Below, one piece after another: positions 54,737 through 63,971 of a stretch of DNA of 64,000 nt; within the stretch, counting starts at the first letter, position 1, and each line of letters opens with the position of its first letter. Origin of the DNA: an uncultured Oscillospiraceae bacterium (lineage in GTDB: Bacteria > Bacillota > Clostridia > Oscillospirales > Oscillospiraceae); assembly GCA_947627285.1 (NCBI GenBank), contig CANQVL010000007.1, positions 1-64,000 on the forward strand. Reading direction: 5' to 3'. A program made the position numbers and the translations under genes. The notes under the pieces were generated by a model. That model made no database searches. It had not been told where the DNA came from and saw nothing but the letters and a program-made list of their open reading frames with translations.

Positions 54737-55615
54737 TTAAACCAATGAAAGCCTGAGTGCGAATACCTTGCTTTCTCCCGGCATAAGCTTTGCGCGCCAC
54801 CCGCTTTGTAGGGACTTTAATACGCTGTCACAGGAGCCGTTTGTGGGCTCCAGCGCGCAGTTATAATCTCCCTGGAATCCTCCGGCAGTTACCCAAAAGC
54901 CCAGGAAAGGGAGCGTGCTGCTGTCGAATTCCAAATAATACGTCACATCATGTGAGGGGTAATATATCCCGCATCTCCCCTCCGGAACGGGTCCCTCTAC
55001 AAAGAACTTTGCTGTATACATTGTACGCGTTTCCGGCACGCCTGTAAAGTCATAAAATCCGTTTGTCATATCATATCTTTTTCCTGCGCTTCCAAGCAGA
55101 CCGCCGTCCTGTGCGTTAATAAAGCCTTTGGTGCCATGCGGCCACAGGACACGCATATTTTCCTCAAATCGCACCAGACCGTGCCAGGTCCAGTAGCACG
55201 GCAGCTCTCTCTTTGCTGTGTTGGTGATTCGATAAGATATGCTTAAACCTGTTTTATCAAGCGTCATTATCTTTCTATATTGATAACCGAATTTTTCGCT
55301 GTTCCATTTAAGGCTTACAAATTCCCTCGCAGTCCCGGAAACATCAAATTTTGCGCTCCATATTTCACCGTGGTCAGGATAAACCAGCCTGCCGCAGTCG
55401 CAGTCAACCACCTCCGAAATCAAATTCGGAAAAGCATCGTCCATTCCGTAAGCATATCTCCCAAAGCATTTTCCGGGCGCCTTATCCAATGTCACTTCGT
55501 GTTTGCTCTGCGCTGCCAATTCAAAATTCTTGCCTTTATTTATAAATGAAACTATTTTTCCTCCCAATTCGGGGTCGAGGACAACTTTTAAGTGATTATT
55601 TTCCAAAACTATCAA
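54737..55615 (-). CDS. Aldose 1-epimerase-like protein (galactose mutarotase fold)
   Basis: About 292 residues with the mutarotase beta-sandwich pattern: LKVVLDPELGGKIVSFINKGKNFEL, HGEIW, SISYRITNT, YYLEFDSSTLPFLGFWVTAG. TTG 55615 with AGGAGGGG 5 nt upstream is favoured; a longer reading from 55675 would run through the preceding terminator. It may interconvert anomers of the imported sugar or act as a related glycan enzyme. Specific activity not assignable. Confidence 0.75.
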   Translation of the reverse strand: MIVLENNHLKVVLDPELGGKIVSFINKGKNFELAAQSKHEVTLDKAPGKCFGRYAYGMDDAFPNLISEVVDCDCGRLVYPDHGEIWSAKFDVSGTAREFVSLKWNSEKFGYQYRKIMTLDKTGLSISYRITNTAKRELPCYWTWHGLVRFEENMRVLWPHGTKGFINAQDGGLLGSAGKRYDMTNGFYDFTGVPETRTMYTAKFFVEGPVPEGRCGIYYPSHDVTYYLEFDSSTLPFLGFWVTAGGFQGDYNCALEPTNGSCDSVLKSLQSGWRAKLMPGESKVFALRLSLV

Positions 55616-55658
55616 ATATACCCCTCCTGAGTAGAACAAATCACAATGCGACGCTTTT

Positions 55659-55692
55659 ACAAAAGGGAGCCCCAACCAATGGCGGCTCCCTT
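55659..55692 (-). terminator. Terminator after the solute-binding protein gene
   Basis: AAAAGGGAGCC/GGCTCCCTTTT, 11 bp, loop of 12 nt, T-rich on the minus strand. Partial read-through would reach the next two genes. Confidence 0.75.
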
Positions 55693-55731
55693 TTGTGGTG
55701 CTGTCTCTGTTATCCGTTAATGACCTGTGAT

Positions 55732-57321
55732 TTACTTGGCAACAAATTCATCGACCTGCTTTTGAAGCTCAGTGAGGAGGTCCTGGATACCTGCCGATTC
55801 CAGAGCTGACCTGAACTGCGCCAGAGTAGTGTCCACATCGTCAACGAGACCATTTATCAGCGGGTCAAAATATGTGCCCATTGCGGCTTCGACCGCGGCA
55901 AATTGCGTGCTGACCGAGGTGGTATCAAAGGCGAAGTTGTCCAGGGGGTGATCCGGCTTTACATTGTCAAGGAAATACTGGGCGAGTTCATTGACCTTCG
56001 TATCGACGGCGCTGGGATTGGCCTGGTATTCCGTCCTCATTATATCCAGGTTCCTCCAGCCCCAGTTATTGCTGGTATTATACGCCTTCCCCTCGATGAT
56101 CTGGTAACGTCCGTCGTCGGTTTCCTCCCAGTTGACACCTTTAATGCCAAGCTGAGTGAGGTCCTGAATGTCCTGATCTGTGGCAAAGAGGTTGTATACC
56201 ATCATAGCTCTCTCGGGATTCTTGCTGGCTGCGTTGATTCCGATGCCGCCGTTTATGTACTTTGTGGCAGCGTATTTCTGTTCGGGCATGATATTATAAA
56301 TGTTGATGTCCCAATCAGGGTGCTCGGCATTTGCCTGATTTGCGTAGATCTGGCAGGTCATGTGGTTCCACACCATTGACGCACCGCGGCCGCTGAGAAG
56401 TCCGTCCTGCCTGTCCTGAGTTGTGCTGAGGACATCGGAGGGCCAGCATCCGGCGTCGGCAAGCTCTTTCATGTCATAGCAGAACTGAGTGAATTTCGGA
56501 TCGTCAAGAAGATAATCCAGCTCCAGATTATTGGGATCGTTGGCGTAATACTGGATCAGCACGCCGGCGTCCGGAGCGCCGCTTACGTAACGAAGGCCGT
56601 TGCTTTCCGCCCAAAGCCAGATAACGCTGCTTGAGCCGACGGAGTTGCCGTAAATGCCGTCATCGGCGCAAGCCTTATAAAAGTCCAAAAGCTGATCATA
56701 GCTTGCGATGTCATCAAATCCGTATTTCTTCATCAGGTCGCCGCGAATAGCCACCACGTCCGGAGTGACCTCAATGAAATTGGCGGGAAGCATGTAGATG
56801 TTTCCGTCGATAGTCGCCTGGGTCCATGCCGCTTCCGGCTCAACCGCCCAGACGTCCGGGGCATATTTCTGGATAAATTCGGGCTCCAGCGCCAGGAATC
56901 CGCCAAGACCCACGGTCTGCTCAAAATGGCCCCAACTGCTTGCCGTGAAGATCATATCAAAATCGTCGCCGCCGGAGAAGAGAAGAGGATAGTTGGTGCC
57001 CTCGTCAGCCCAGGAGAGCCAGTCAACCTTTACTGTGGCGTTGACCTTCTCCTTGAGGATCTTATTGACCTCGGCGTATACGTCGTCAAATCCTTCAGGT
57101 TTGTCGCCGACGAGCCACATCTTCAGCTCCACATAGTCCAGCTCCTCATTGCCTGAGCCGTTTCCCGAACCGCTGCCGCTGTTGCTGCCGCCGCCGGAAG
57201 GTGTGCCGTTATTTGAGCTGTTGTTCCCGCCGGAGCCCTCCCTGTTGCAGCCTGCGGCAAGTCCCATAACCAGGCAAATGCACAGGATGACTGCCAGCCA
57301 TTTTGTTGCGTTTGTTTTCAT
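55732..57321 (-). CDS. Carbohydrate ABC transporter substrate-binding lipoprotein
   Basis: The 529-residue protein has a lipoprotein signal (MKTNATKWLAVILCICLVMG, LAAGC with C25), a Ser/Gly/Asn linker (about 26-58), and an LplA-type solute-binding fold with a DUF3502-like C-terminus. It captures a sugar or glycan outside the membrane and hands it to the two permeases encoded upstream. GAGGAATAAC before the ATG. Confidence 0.92.
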   Translation of the reverse strand: MKTNATKWLAVILCICLVMGLAAGCNREGSGGNNSSNNGTPSGGGSNSGSGSGNGSGNEELDYVELKMWLVGDKPEGFDDVYAEVNKILKEKVNATVKVDWLSWADEGTNYPLLFSGGDDFDMIFTASSWGHFEQTVGLGGFLALEPEFIQKYAPDVWAVEPEAAWTQATIDGNIYMLPANFIEVTPDVVAIRGDLMKKYGFDDIASYDQLLDFYKACADDGIYGNSVGSSSVIWLWAESNGLRYVSGAPDAGVLIQYYANDPNNLELDYLLDDPKFTQFCYDMKELADAGCWPSDVLSTTQDRQDGLLSGRGASMVWNHMTCQIYANQANAEHPDWDINIYNIMPEQKYAATKYINGGIGINAASKNPERAMMVYNLFATDQDIQDLTQLGIKGVNWEETDDGRYQIIEGKAYNTSNNWGWRNLDIMRTEYQANPSAVDTKVNELAQYFLDNVKPDHPLDNFAFDTTSVSTQFAAVEAAMGTYFDPLINGLVDDVDTTLAQFRSALESAGIQDLLTELQKQVDEFVAK

Positions 57322-57423
57322 GTTATTCCTCCTTATTTTTTTGCCCGGAACGATGCGTTTGCGCTATCCTCCGGATATTTCATATCCGCCGTATGGCGGT
57401 ATACTCCAAAATGAGAGCCGCGT

Positions 57424-58338
57424 TCAACCCTTTACAGCGCCGATGGTAACTCCTTGGACAAAGTATTTCTGCACAAACGGAAACGCCAGGATAATCGGAC
57501 CTGTGACCACAACGGTCAGTGCCATTTTCAATGTCTGTGTCGGCAAGGAAAGGGTGCTTATGACATCGCCGGACACCTGATTATTTGCTATCATCTTTTT
57601 GTATGCCTCGATACTGTTTACCTGTTTATAGAGGAAGTACTGGAGCGGGAACATCTTCTCCTCCCTGATGTAGAGCATGGCGTTGTACCAGTCGTTCCAG
57701 TACGCAAGGGCAATAAAGAGTCCGACCGTTGCAAGCGCCGGCTTGATAAGCGGAAGAGTGATTTGGAAAAGAATGCGGAAATCGCCGGCTCCGTCTATCT
57801 TTGCCGCTTCAAAAAGGGTATCGGGAACTCCCATGATATAGCTTTTCATGATCAGAAGATTAAACACGGAGAACAACAAAGGGAACAGAAGCGCAAGATA
57901 ATTATTTGCAAGCCCCAATGTGCGCGTGTATAGAACGTATGTCGGCACAAGACCGCCTGAAAACAGGGTAGTGAAATAAAAGAAAAAGGAAAAACCGTTC
58001 CTCCAGGGGAAATCCTTGCGAGCCAGCACAAACGCGGTCATTGTCTGCAGGAGCAGCCCAAGCGCGGTGCCGGTAACCGTCAGGACAGTGGTTGTGGCGT
58101 ATGCCCGAATGACAACAGAAGGAGTCTTAAACACGGTTTTATATGCCTCTAAGGAAAAATCCTGCGGGATCAGTGAAAACCCGTTTGCGGCAACTGCGCG
58201 CTCTGAAGAAAACGAACCTGAAATAACCATAATAAACGGCAGAAGGCATAGAATGGCAATAAGCGCGGTAAATGTGTAGGCAATAATATTAAGAGCGATA
58301 ACGTCCTTTTGGATTTTAAGCCGGCTTTTTCGTTTCAC
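57424..58338 (-). CDS. Carbohydrate ABC transporter permease (LplC/MalG-like)
   Basis: The 304-residue protein has six membrane helices and the EAA loop FEAAKIDGAGDFRILFQITLP that docks the ATPase. Begins 12 nt after the partner permease. No ATPase gene is nearby; LplC-type importers usually borrow a shared MsmX-like ATPase encoded elsewhere. GGAGGTGG upstream. Confidence 0.92.
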   Translation of the reverse strand: MKRKSRLKIQKDVIALNIIAYTFTALIAILCLLPFIMVISGSFSSERAVAANGFSLIPQDFSLEAYKTVFKTPSVVIRAYATTTVLTVTGTALGLLLQTMTAFVLARKDFPWRNGFSFFFYFTTLFSGGLVPTYVLYTRTLGLANNYLALLFPLLFSVFNLLIMKSYIMGVPDTLFEAAKIDGAGDFRILFQITLPLIKPALATVGLFIALAYWNDWYNAMLYIREEKMFPLQYFLYKQVNSIEAYKKMIANNQVSGDVISTLSLPTQTLKMALTVVVTGPIILAFPFVQKYFVQGVTIGAVKG

Positions 58339-58350
58339 ACTTCCACCTCC

Positions 58351-59328
58351 TCAGAACAACGCGTAATCCGGGTCATAAGCCTTTACCAGCCTGTTGGCGA
58401 GAACGACTGTGATAAAGCACAGCACAGACTGGAAAAGTCCGACTGCTGCAGACATTCCGAAATCCTTGCTTGAGATCAAAGCCCGGAATGACAGGGTGTC
58501 TATGACGTCTGTATAATTAAACAGGTTTCCGTTCGTCCCAACGAGGTTGTAGAACATGTCGAAGTTGCCCTTGAAAATGCGCCCCACGCTCATAAGGAAC
58601 AGAATTATCACAGTGGGCATAATAGAGGGGATCGTTACATAGAAGATGCGCTGAAAAACATTACACCCGTCCAGGGCTGCCGCCTCATAAATCGATGTAT
58701 CCACGCCCATGATCGCCGCGAGGTACATGACCGAGCCGTATCCCACGCCCTTCCACATTTCAAAAAACACAAGAATAAACGGCCACGCCTTGGGTGTTAT
58801 GTAGAAGGAGATCTTCTTAAATCCCATTGCCACAAGAAGCTTGTTTAAGAATCCAAAATCATCGCTGAAGATATTGAATGCCATAACGCCAACGATGACC
58901 CAGGAGATGAAATAGGGCAGGAACATCATGGACTGGCTGATTTTACGAAAATGCTTTGAACGGATCTCTGTGAGAAATATCGCGACAGCCATCTGCGTCA
59001 CGGTCCCGACTAAAATAAACGCCACATTATAGAGAACCGTGTTTCGGATAACCGTTCCTGCCTGACCGGACTTAAAGAAGAACCTGAAGTTTTCAATTCC
59101 GTTCCACGGGCTCCCCCATATACCGTCACGATAGTTGTACTTTTTGAAGGCCATGACAACTCCGGTCATTGGGTAGTAAGCAAATACGATGGTATATATA
59201 ACGGCGGGGAGTATCATAAGAAGAAGTATCTTGTTCCTGATGACTCTTTTGCCGAACCTTCCCAGCTTCCCGGAGGGGATTTTCTTCTGCACTGAAGCTT
59301 CCGGTGGATTAGATAGGTGTTGTTTCAT
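58351..59328 (-). CDS. Carbohydrate ABC transporter permease (LplB/MalF-like)
   Basis: The 325-residue protein has an N-terminal cytoplasmic stretch, six membrane helices and the EAA loop YEAAALDGCNVFQRIFYVTIPS. First gene of the importer operon. GGAGGCAAAATG start region at 59328. Driven by the promoter at 59424-59451. Confidence 0.92.
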   Translation of the reverse strand: MKQHLSNPPEASVQKKIPSGKLGRFGKRVIRNKILLLMILPAVIYTIVFAYYPMTGVVMAFKKYNYRDGIWGSPWNGIENFRFFFKSGQAGTVIRNTVLYNVAFILVGTVTQMAVAIFLTEIRSKHFRKISQSMMFLPYFISWVIVGVMAFNIFSDDFGFLNKLLVAMGFKKISFYITPKAWPFILVFFEMWKGVGYGSVMYLAAIMGVDTSIYEAAALDGCNVFQRIFYVTIPSIMPTVIILFLMSVGRIFKGNFDMFYNLVGTNGNLFNYTDVIDTLSFRALISSKDFGMSAAVGLFQSVLCFITVVLANRLVKAYDPDYALF

Positions 59329-59423
59329 TTTGCCTCCTTCTCAAGACACGGAAGAGGCTGCAAAGGTGTGCGCATACCGTGACTTTATTTCGTGATTGGT
59401 TGAATTGTAGAGTTTTTTGAGGT

Positions 59424-59451
59424 TTTATATCATCAGTATAAGCAATATCAA
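59424..59451 (-). promoter_or_regulatory. Promoter of the importer operon
   Basis: Minus strand TTGATA (complement of 59446-59451), 16 nt, TATAAA (complement of 59424-59429), about 95 nt upstream of the first permease gene. Confidence 0.5.
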
Positions 59452-59527
59452 CAAATAATAAAATGAATAAAAAACTTATTTAATGGACAAAATTCCTTAT
59501 TTCTTATATCAGCGTCCGGATATAATG

Positions 59528-59562
59528 TTAAACGCGCCGGTAAACAATGCCGGCGCGTTTAA
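59528..59562 (-). terminator. Terminator after the AraC gene
   Basis: TTAAACGCGCCGG/CCGGCGCGTTTAA, 13 bp with a 9-nt loop. Confidence 0.75.
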
Positions 59563-59585
59563 CGCGATTATTGGATTTTTAGATG

Positions 59586-60497
59586 TTATTTATAATAAAT
59601 TTCCTTGCCTTCCCTATACTCTTTGGGTGACACCCCGACTATTTTCTTGAACAGTCTTGAGAAATAATATTGATCCTTATACCCCAGACCTTGCGCTATC
59701 TCGTATATATAGCGGTCGGAGCTGCGCAGAGCATTGCACGCCTCCCTGATTTTCAGATTTGTAAAGAAATCCATGGGCGCCCTCTGAGCGGACCGCAGGA
59801 ATATGGCGTTCACATAGCTCTTTGAAAGTCCAAATTCATCGCATATTCTTTCCAACGTCAAAGGTTCGCCAAGATGGGCATACATGAAACGGACTATATT
59901 TGTAACGTGCTTGTTGGGTTCGTTGATCTCACCGATTTTCTCTTTGATGTAGGTTTCCGCCAAAATCAGGTCCAGCACCTTGGAAATATAAATGAAATTT
60001 CGCTCGGTATAGCTTCCGTCAAGCGTTTGGAACAAAAGGTCAAAAAAGTACATCATACGGTTTTTTGTCCTGTTGGACTGGAACCTGACGATCTTGCCTT
60101 CCTTGAGCGGGTAGTATTCCGTATCGCTGCCTTTAAAATGGAACCAAAGGATACTCCACGGGTCAGTGTCGTTTGCGTAATACGAGTGGCGCTGAGAGCG
60201 TGGTATGGTTATGGCTTCATTTTCCCGGAGTATATACCTTTTTCCCTCGATGTTGACAGTCCCTTCGCCCTCGGAGCAGTAGAGGAAGATGTTCTGGTCG
60301 CACCCCTCTTTTCGCTCCATAAAATGATGCTCCGCGCGGGGAAAGAACCCTACATCCGTCAAATAGAGGCGTCGCACAAGAGGGCTTTCTACGTATTCAG
60401 AGAAGGATTCGATGGGAAGAACGACCATCCGCTGCCCGCTAAAGCCGTCCTCACGCCGCAAATCGAAATCTTCGTTTTCGTAAGAACCTATATCCAC
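59586..60497 (-). CDS. AraC-family regulator, cupin sensor
   Basis: The 303-residue protein has an N-terminal cupin (EGTVNIEGKRYILRENEAIT, IPRSQRHSYYAND) and a C-terminal double HTH (LTLERICDEFGLSKSYVNAI and IYEIAQGLGYKDQYYFSRLF, then GVSPKEYR). Likely senses the imported sugar and activates the importer operon just downstream. The start is probably GTG 60497; an ATG near 60428 is possible. Confidence 0.87.
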   Translation of the reverse strand: MDIGSYENEDFDLRREDGFSGQRMVVLPIESFSEYVESPLVRRLYLTDVGFFPRAEHHFMERKEGCDQNIFLYCSEGEGTVNIEGKRYILRENEAITIPRSQRHSYYANDTDPWSILWFHFKGSDTEYYPLKEGKIVRFQSNRTKNRMMYFFDLLFQTLDGSYTERNFIYISKVLDLILAETYIKEKIGEINEPNKHVTNIVRFMYAHLGEPLTLERICDEFGLSKSYVNAIFLRSAQRAPMDFFTNLKIREACNALRSSDRYIYEIAQGLGYKDQYYFSRLFKKIVGVSPKEYREGKEIYYK

Positions 60498-60548
60498 AGC
60501 AGTTCCATGCCCCTTTCTGTTCGCTTGAGGGAGTTGCGCATTTGTGCC

Positions 60549-60588
60549 CGCTTATTTGCCGCAAGGCGCGTCTTGCGGCAAATAAGCG
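60549..60588. repeat. 17-bp perfect inverted repeat between AraC genes
   Basis: CGCTTATTTGCCGCAAG and its complement, loop GCGCGT, about 50 nt upstream of the minus AraC start. It could be an operator, attenuator or an old terminator. Confidence 0.65.
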
Positions 60589-60709
60589 AAGGCATTCAAT
60601 TGCAAGATACCCTTTAAGCGCAAGTATATATTCTCCTATTATGTAATCATACAACCTTTTTTGAGAATTGTCATTAATGTCAATTGCGTAATTTTTTATA
60701 TTTTTGCTA

Positions 60710-60738
60710 TTGCTGTTTTTGACCCGAGGGTATATTAT
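60710..60738 (+). promoter_or_regulatory. Promoter of the plus-strand AraC gene
   Basis: TTGCTG (60710-60715), 17 nt, TATTAT (60733-60738). Confidence 0.6.
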
Positions 60739-60766
60739 ATCAAAAAAACATATGGGAGGCGTGGTT

Positions 60767-61636
60767 ATGCTCTCCGTGGAAAGGCTTGTTGCAGCCGGGT
60801 CCGATTACTATATACATACCCCCAGCCGTCAGGCGGAGGGCATGTTTCTGTACCCCATGCAGGTGGGACGGTTCATCTATGAGCCCGGCTACGCCCTTTG
60901 GCGGGAGTCCTTTGACAGCTTTCTTATAATGTACCTCCAAAGAGGCTCACTTACCCTCGCCTTTGAGGGGAAGGTATACAGGGCAGCCGAGGGGAGCTTT
61001 GTTTACATTGATTGCTACAAGCCACACGAATACTCCTCGGAAGAAGGCTGTGAATGCCTGTGGTGCCATTTTGACGGGCTCACCGCCCGCGGATTTTACA
61101 ACGCTGTCACTTCCCGCCTGAGTTATGTTTTTACCCTTTCTGATGCGGTCCCAGCTCTGGGTAAGCTTCAGATGGCGTATGGCGCGTTTAAAGCAGGAGG
61201 CCCGGTGCGTGAGCCGCTGCTTAATAAGTACCTGACCGACATATTGACAGCCTTTCTCCTCGCCACGTCAAATACCGGAGGGAACAGAGATCGCGCACTC
61301 ATGGTTGACGAGCTTATCGCGTTTATCTCTGAGCATTTCCGAGAGGATTTGCGGGTGGAGGAGCTTGCGGTCAGGGCAAATATGAGCCTTTATCATTTCA
61401 TACGCGTCTTCAGGCAGGAGACCGGCTTTACACCGCATGAGTACATAATGAACGTCCGCATGGCGACGGCGAAATACCTGCTGAAAAACACCGGGCTTAC
61501 CGTAAAGGAGATTTGCCGCTCCGTAGGCTTCTCCTCGGAGAGTGTCTTCTGCTCTGCCTTCAAACGATCCTTCACCGTGACCCCAGCCCAGTACCGGAAG
61601 GCTGAGCAAAAAAACCTTTGCGATGTCAGCTTTTAG
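60767..61636 (+). CDS. AraC-family regulator
   Basis: The 289-residue protein has an N-terminal sensor beta-barrel (GSLTLAFEGKVYRAAEGSFV, CYKPHEYSS) and a C-terminal AraC DNA-binding domain (LRVEELAVRANMSLYHFIRV, FRQETGFTPHEYI, VKEICRSVGFSSESVFCSAF). ATG 60767 follows GGGAGG; the frame upstream is the promoter. Divergent from the other AraC gene; its target is unknown, perhaps the same importer or genes outside. Confidence 0.87.
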   Translation: MLSVERLVAAGSDYYIHTPSRQAEGMFLYPMQVGRFIYEPGYALWRESFDSFLIMYLQRGSLTLAFEGKVYRAAEGSFVYIDCYKPHEYSSEEGCECLWCHFDGLTARGFYNAVTSRLSYVFTLSDAVPALGKLQMAYGAFKAGGPVREPLLNKYLTDILTAFLLATSNTGGNRDRALMVDELIAFISEHFREDLRVEELAVRANMSLYHFIRVFRQETGFTPHEYIMNVRMATAKYLLKNTGLTVKEICRSVGFSSESVFCSAFKRSFTVTPAQYRKAEQKNLCDVSF

Positions 61637-61638
61637 GG

Positions 61639-61705
61639 GCTTTAAACTTGTTGCCCTTCGTATTGTTAATACTATTCCCCTCCCGGAAATTGCAGGGGGT
61701 CCCCC
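61639..61705. repeat. Excisionase-leader module, degenerate copy
   Basis: GGGCTTTAAACTTGTTGCCC...GCAGGGGGTCCCCC aligns with 49985-50052 and 63904-63967. It marks a fusion point between cargo and the element's right-end genes. Confidence 0.5.
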
Positions 61706-61709
61706 GCAA

Positions 61710-61985
61710 TTATTGAGGGCCTCCTGTGAGGATTTCGGCCATCAATTTCGCCCCAAGCGTAAAGGCTTCGCGGAAGCGTTTTTCCTCAATGATGCTGGTG
61801 ACCTCAAGGCGGTCATCTTGGATGGTGTGAAGCAATTCCTTCTCCTGCTCGTCGAGGCTCGCTTCAAGCCTGTACTCGTTCTCATGTACCCGCTTCATGA
61901 TAGCCGCCGCCTCCGCCGTGAGCCCGCCCATTTGTTCGACTGGACGGATATTGCCATAGTAGAGTTCATTGATGATATTGTCCAT
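61710..61985 (-). CDS. DUF6809 family protein
   Basis: The 91-residue protein (MDNIINELYYGNIRPVEQMG, then a coiled helical part ending KRFREAFTLGAKLMAEIL). ATG 61985 behind AAGGGGGAAAC. Homologous to the partial protein at 1-267. Function unknown. Located near the right end of the tRNA-Thr element. Confidence 0.85.
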   Translation of the reverse strand: MDNIINELYYGNIRPVEQMGGLTAEAAAIMKRVHENEYRLEASLDEQEKELLHTIQDDRLEVTSIIEEKRFREAFTLGAKLMAEILTGGPQ

Positions 61986-61995
61986 TTTTGTTTCC

Positions 61996-62069
61996 CCCTT
62001 TGGCAACACACAATACCGCAGAGAGGGCAGAAAGTCGAGAAAAACATTATTGGCAAAACGGAGAATAAT
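61996..62069. repeat. Element-end repeat, copy 3 of 3
   Basis: Upstream flank of the DUF6809 gene, matching 277-350 and 26706-26779 with more divergence in the distal half. Confidence 0.75.
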
Positions 62070-62253
62070 CTTGACCCACTCAGATGTGAAAAGCGTCCAC
62101 GTTTTGCGTACGTTTTCCCTGACCCACACTTTGACCCACACGGGAAAATCACCGGGTGGAAACAGTGGATTTAACAGCACCCTCGACCTCATCCTTTTGG
62201 ACCAAAAAGGACCAAAAACCGTTGCGGCGCAAGGGATTTAAGGTTCTCAAGCA
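62070..62253. other. Right end of the tRNA-Thr element with arm-type boxes
   Basis: GACCCAC boxes at about 62083 and 62121-62141 (TGACCCACACTTTGACCCAC) match the inverted repeat at the left end. A tandem GGACCAAAAA pair lies at about 62198-62217. No gene. Confidence 0.65.
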
Positions 62254-62304
62254 CTTGGTAAGGATGAGGTCCCCAGTTCGAATCTGGGTAGCAGCTCCAA
62301 AAAA
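62254..62304 (+). repeat. attR / internal att site, tRNA-Thr 3' end duplicate
   Basis: 51 bp identical to 48334-48384. It lacks the tRNA 5' half, so it is not a functional tRNA. Confidence 0.92.
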
Positions 62305-62335
62305 TCCCCGAAATCGCAAGATTTCGGGGATTTTT
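62301..62335 (+). terminator. Terminator after the second att core
   Basis: TCCCCGAAATC/GATTTCGGGGA with a GCAA loop, then TTTTTG. Confidence 0.85.
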
Positions 62336-62463
62336 GTTATGTTTTTGCGGGAAAAGATGTGGGTCAAATAGTGGGTCAACCAGGCGACCCACACTTTGAC
62401 CCACTACGGGACAGGACAAGAAAGCACCGGGCAGGACGCGCCCGGTGCTTTTGGCTTCTTTGC

Positions 62464-63617
62464 TCACATCACCTGCTCCATGAAGTTGCCCATCGTCTCC
62501 GCGGCCTTGTCCTGCATTTGTCTTGTGGCGTGGGTGTAGGTGCGGAGGGTAAATCCGGCATCGTAGTGGCCCAGCATGGTGGAGACGGTTTTTACGTCCA
62601 CGCCGTTTTGGAGGGCTGTGGTGGCGAAGGTGTGGCGAAGATCGTGGAAGCGGAGGTGTTCAATTCCGGCGGCTTTAAGAAGCTTCTTGTGGATGTTCAC
62701 CACCGAATCCGGGTGGTACATCTCCCCGGTCAGGGGGGGGAGGGAAACATATATTTGTTGTCCGGGTGCTTGGCGTGTTCCTCTTTGAGAAGGTCCACCG
62801 CGGTTTGGGGTATGGATACCTGGCGAATGGAGGTTTCGGTTTTGGGCTCGGTGAGGGCGAGTGTGCCGTCGGGGTTGCGGATGTACTGCTTTGTGACGGA
62901 GATGGTTTTGTTCTCTTCATCGAGATCAGACCAGAGAAGGGCGACGATCTCGCCCTTGCGGAGGCCGGTGGTAAGCTCCAGGTAGAACATGGGGAGGACA
63001 TCACGGTCACGTGCCGCATCAAGGTACGCTTTCATTTTTTCGGGCGGGAGTATCTTCATCTCAATTTTCCGGGCTTTTGGCGCGATGCAATCTTCAGTTG
63101 GGTTACGGACGATGAGCCGCTCCTTGACTGCCCGCTTCAGGGCGTTTTGTAGCATTAGGTGGAGGCTTCGGACGGTGGTACTGCTGAGTCCGGGAGTTCC
63201 TTTCTTCCCCCGATGGACCCTGCCATTCTCTTGGAGGTCCTTGTAGAGCTTTTGAAGGTCCCGGCCCGTGAGTTTGCTCAGCTTGATGTTGCCGATTCGT
63301 GGGATGGTGTAGGTGTTGATCATCAGGTCATAGCGGTTGGCCGTGGCTGTGCGGACGTTTGGCTTGGCGTAGAGGTCGTACCAGGTCTTGAGCCACGTCG
63401 CCACCGTGTACTCATCGGATTTCCCAACGTCCACCTCCTGACTCTCCGCAATGGCAAGCCACAGTTTTTGTTTCACCTCGGCCTGGGTCTTGCCGAGGAC
63501 ATTTTTCACTATGCGTTTGCCGGTGACAGGGTCGTGTCCAGCCGTATATCTGCCTTCCCAGCGTCCGTCGGCGCGTTTGCGGATGTTACCCTCGCCCTGC
63601 GCTCTCCGTTTTGCCAT
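62464..63617 (-). pseudogene. Tyrosine integrase, frameshifted
   Basis: Closely similar to the integrase at 48546-49697. It starts at ATG 63617 with AGGAGG 7 nt upstream. The frame breaks in a run of eight G at about 62732-62740: the first part ends NKYMFPSPP, and the rest (MYHPDSVVNIHKKLL...) continues in another frame to 62464. The active-site R is before the break; the HDLRH, LGH and YTHA residues are after it. It is inactive unless slippage on the G run restores the frame. Confidence 0.88.
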
Positions 63618-63677
63618 ATCAGCACCTCCTTTGGATTGGTAAGCACAACACATACCACATTTTTTAGGAAATAGCTA

Positions 63678-63884
63678 CTACTTTTTCTCAGAAACTTTTT
63701 GCTTGATCCAGAGAATGAATTCCTCTTTCGGCACGATGATCCGGCTGCCGATGTTCATCGCGGGGAAGCCCTCACTTTTGACCAGCTCGTAGGCTCCGGC
63801 GCGGGATATTCCAAGCACCGCCGATACATCCTAGACGGATAGCATCAGGGGTAGATCATCGTAATCTTTGAATTGTTTTTCCAT
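63678..63884 (-). pseudogene. Excisionase with premature stop
   Basis: Same protein as at 49760-49972, from ATG 63884. The codon for Q in SVQDVSAVLG is TAG (63831-63833), cutting it after about 17 residues. The remainder is intact. Confidence 0.85.
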
Positions 63885-63903
63885 GATTTCACCTCTTTCC
63901 GAA

Positions 63904-63967
63904 GGGCTTTATATTTGTTGCTTATTTGTATTATTGTATATTTCCCCCGCAGAATTCGCAGGGGGTG
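63904..63967. repeat. Excisionase-leader module, copy 3
   Basis: Nearly identical to 49985-50052, between excisionase and relaxase. Confidence 0.7.
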
Positions 63968-63971
63968 GGGG

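Noticed and set aside
62251..62300. Second tRNA-Thr gene
   Set aside because: Only the 3' half is present and the acceptor 5' strand is missing; it is an att duplicate.
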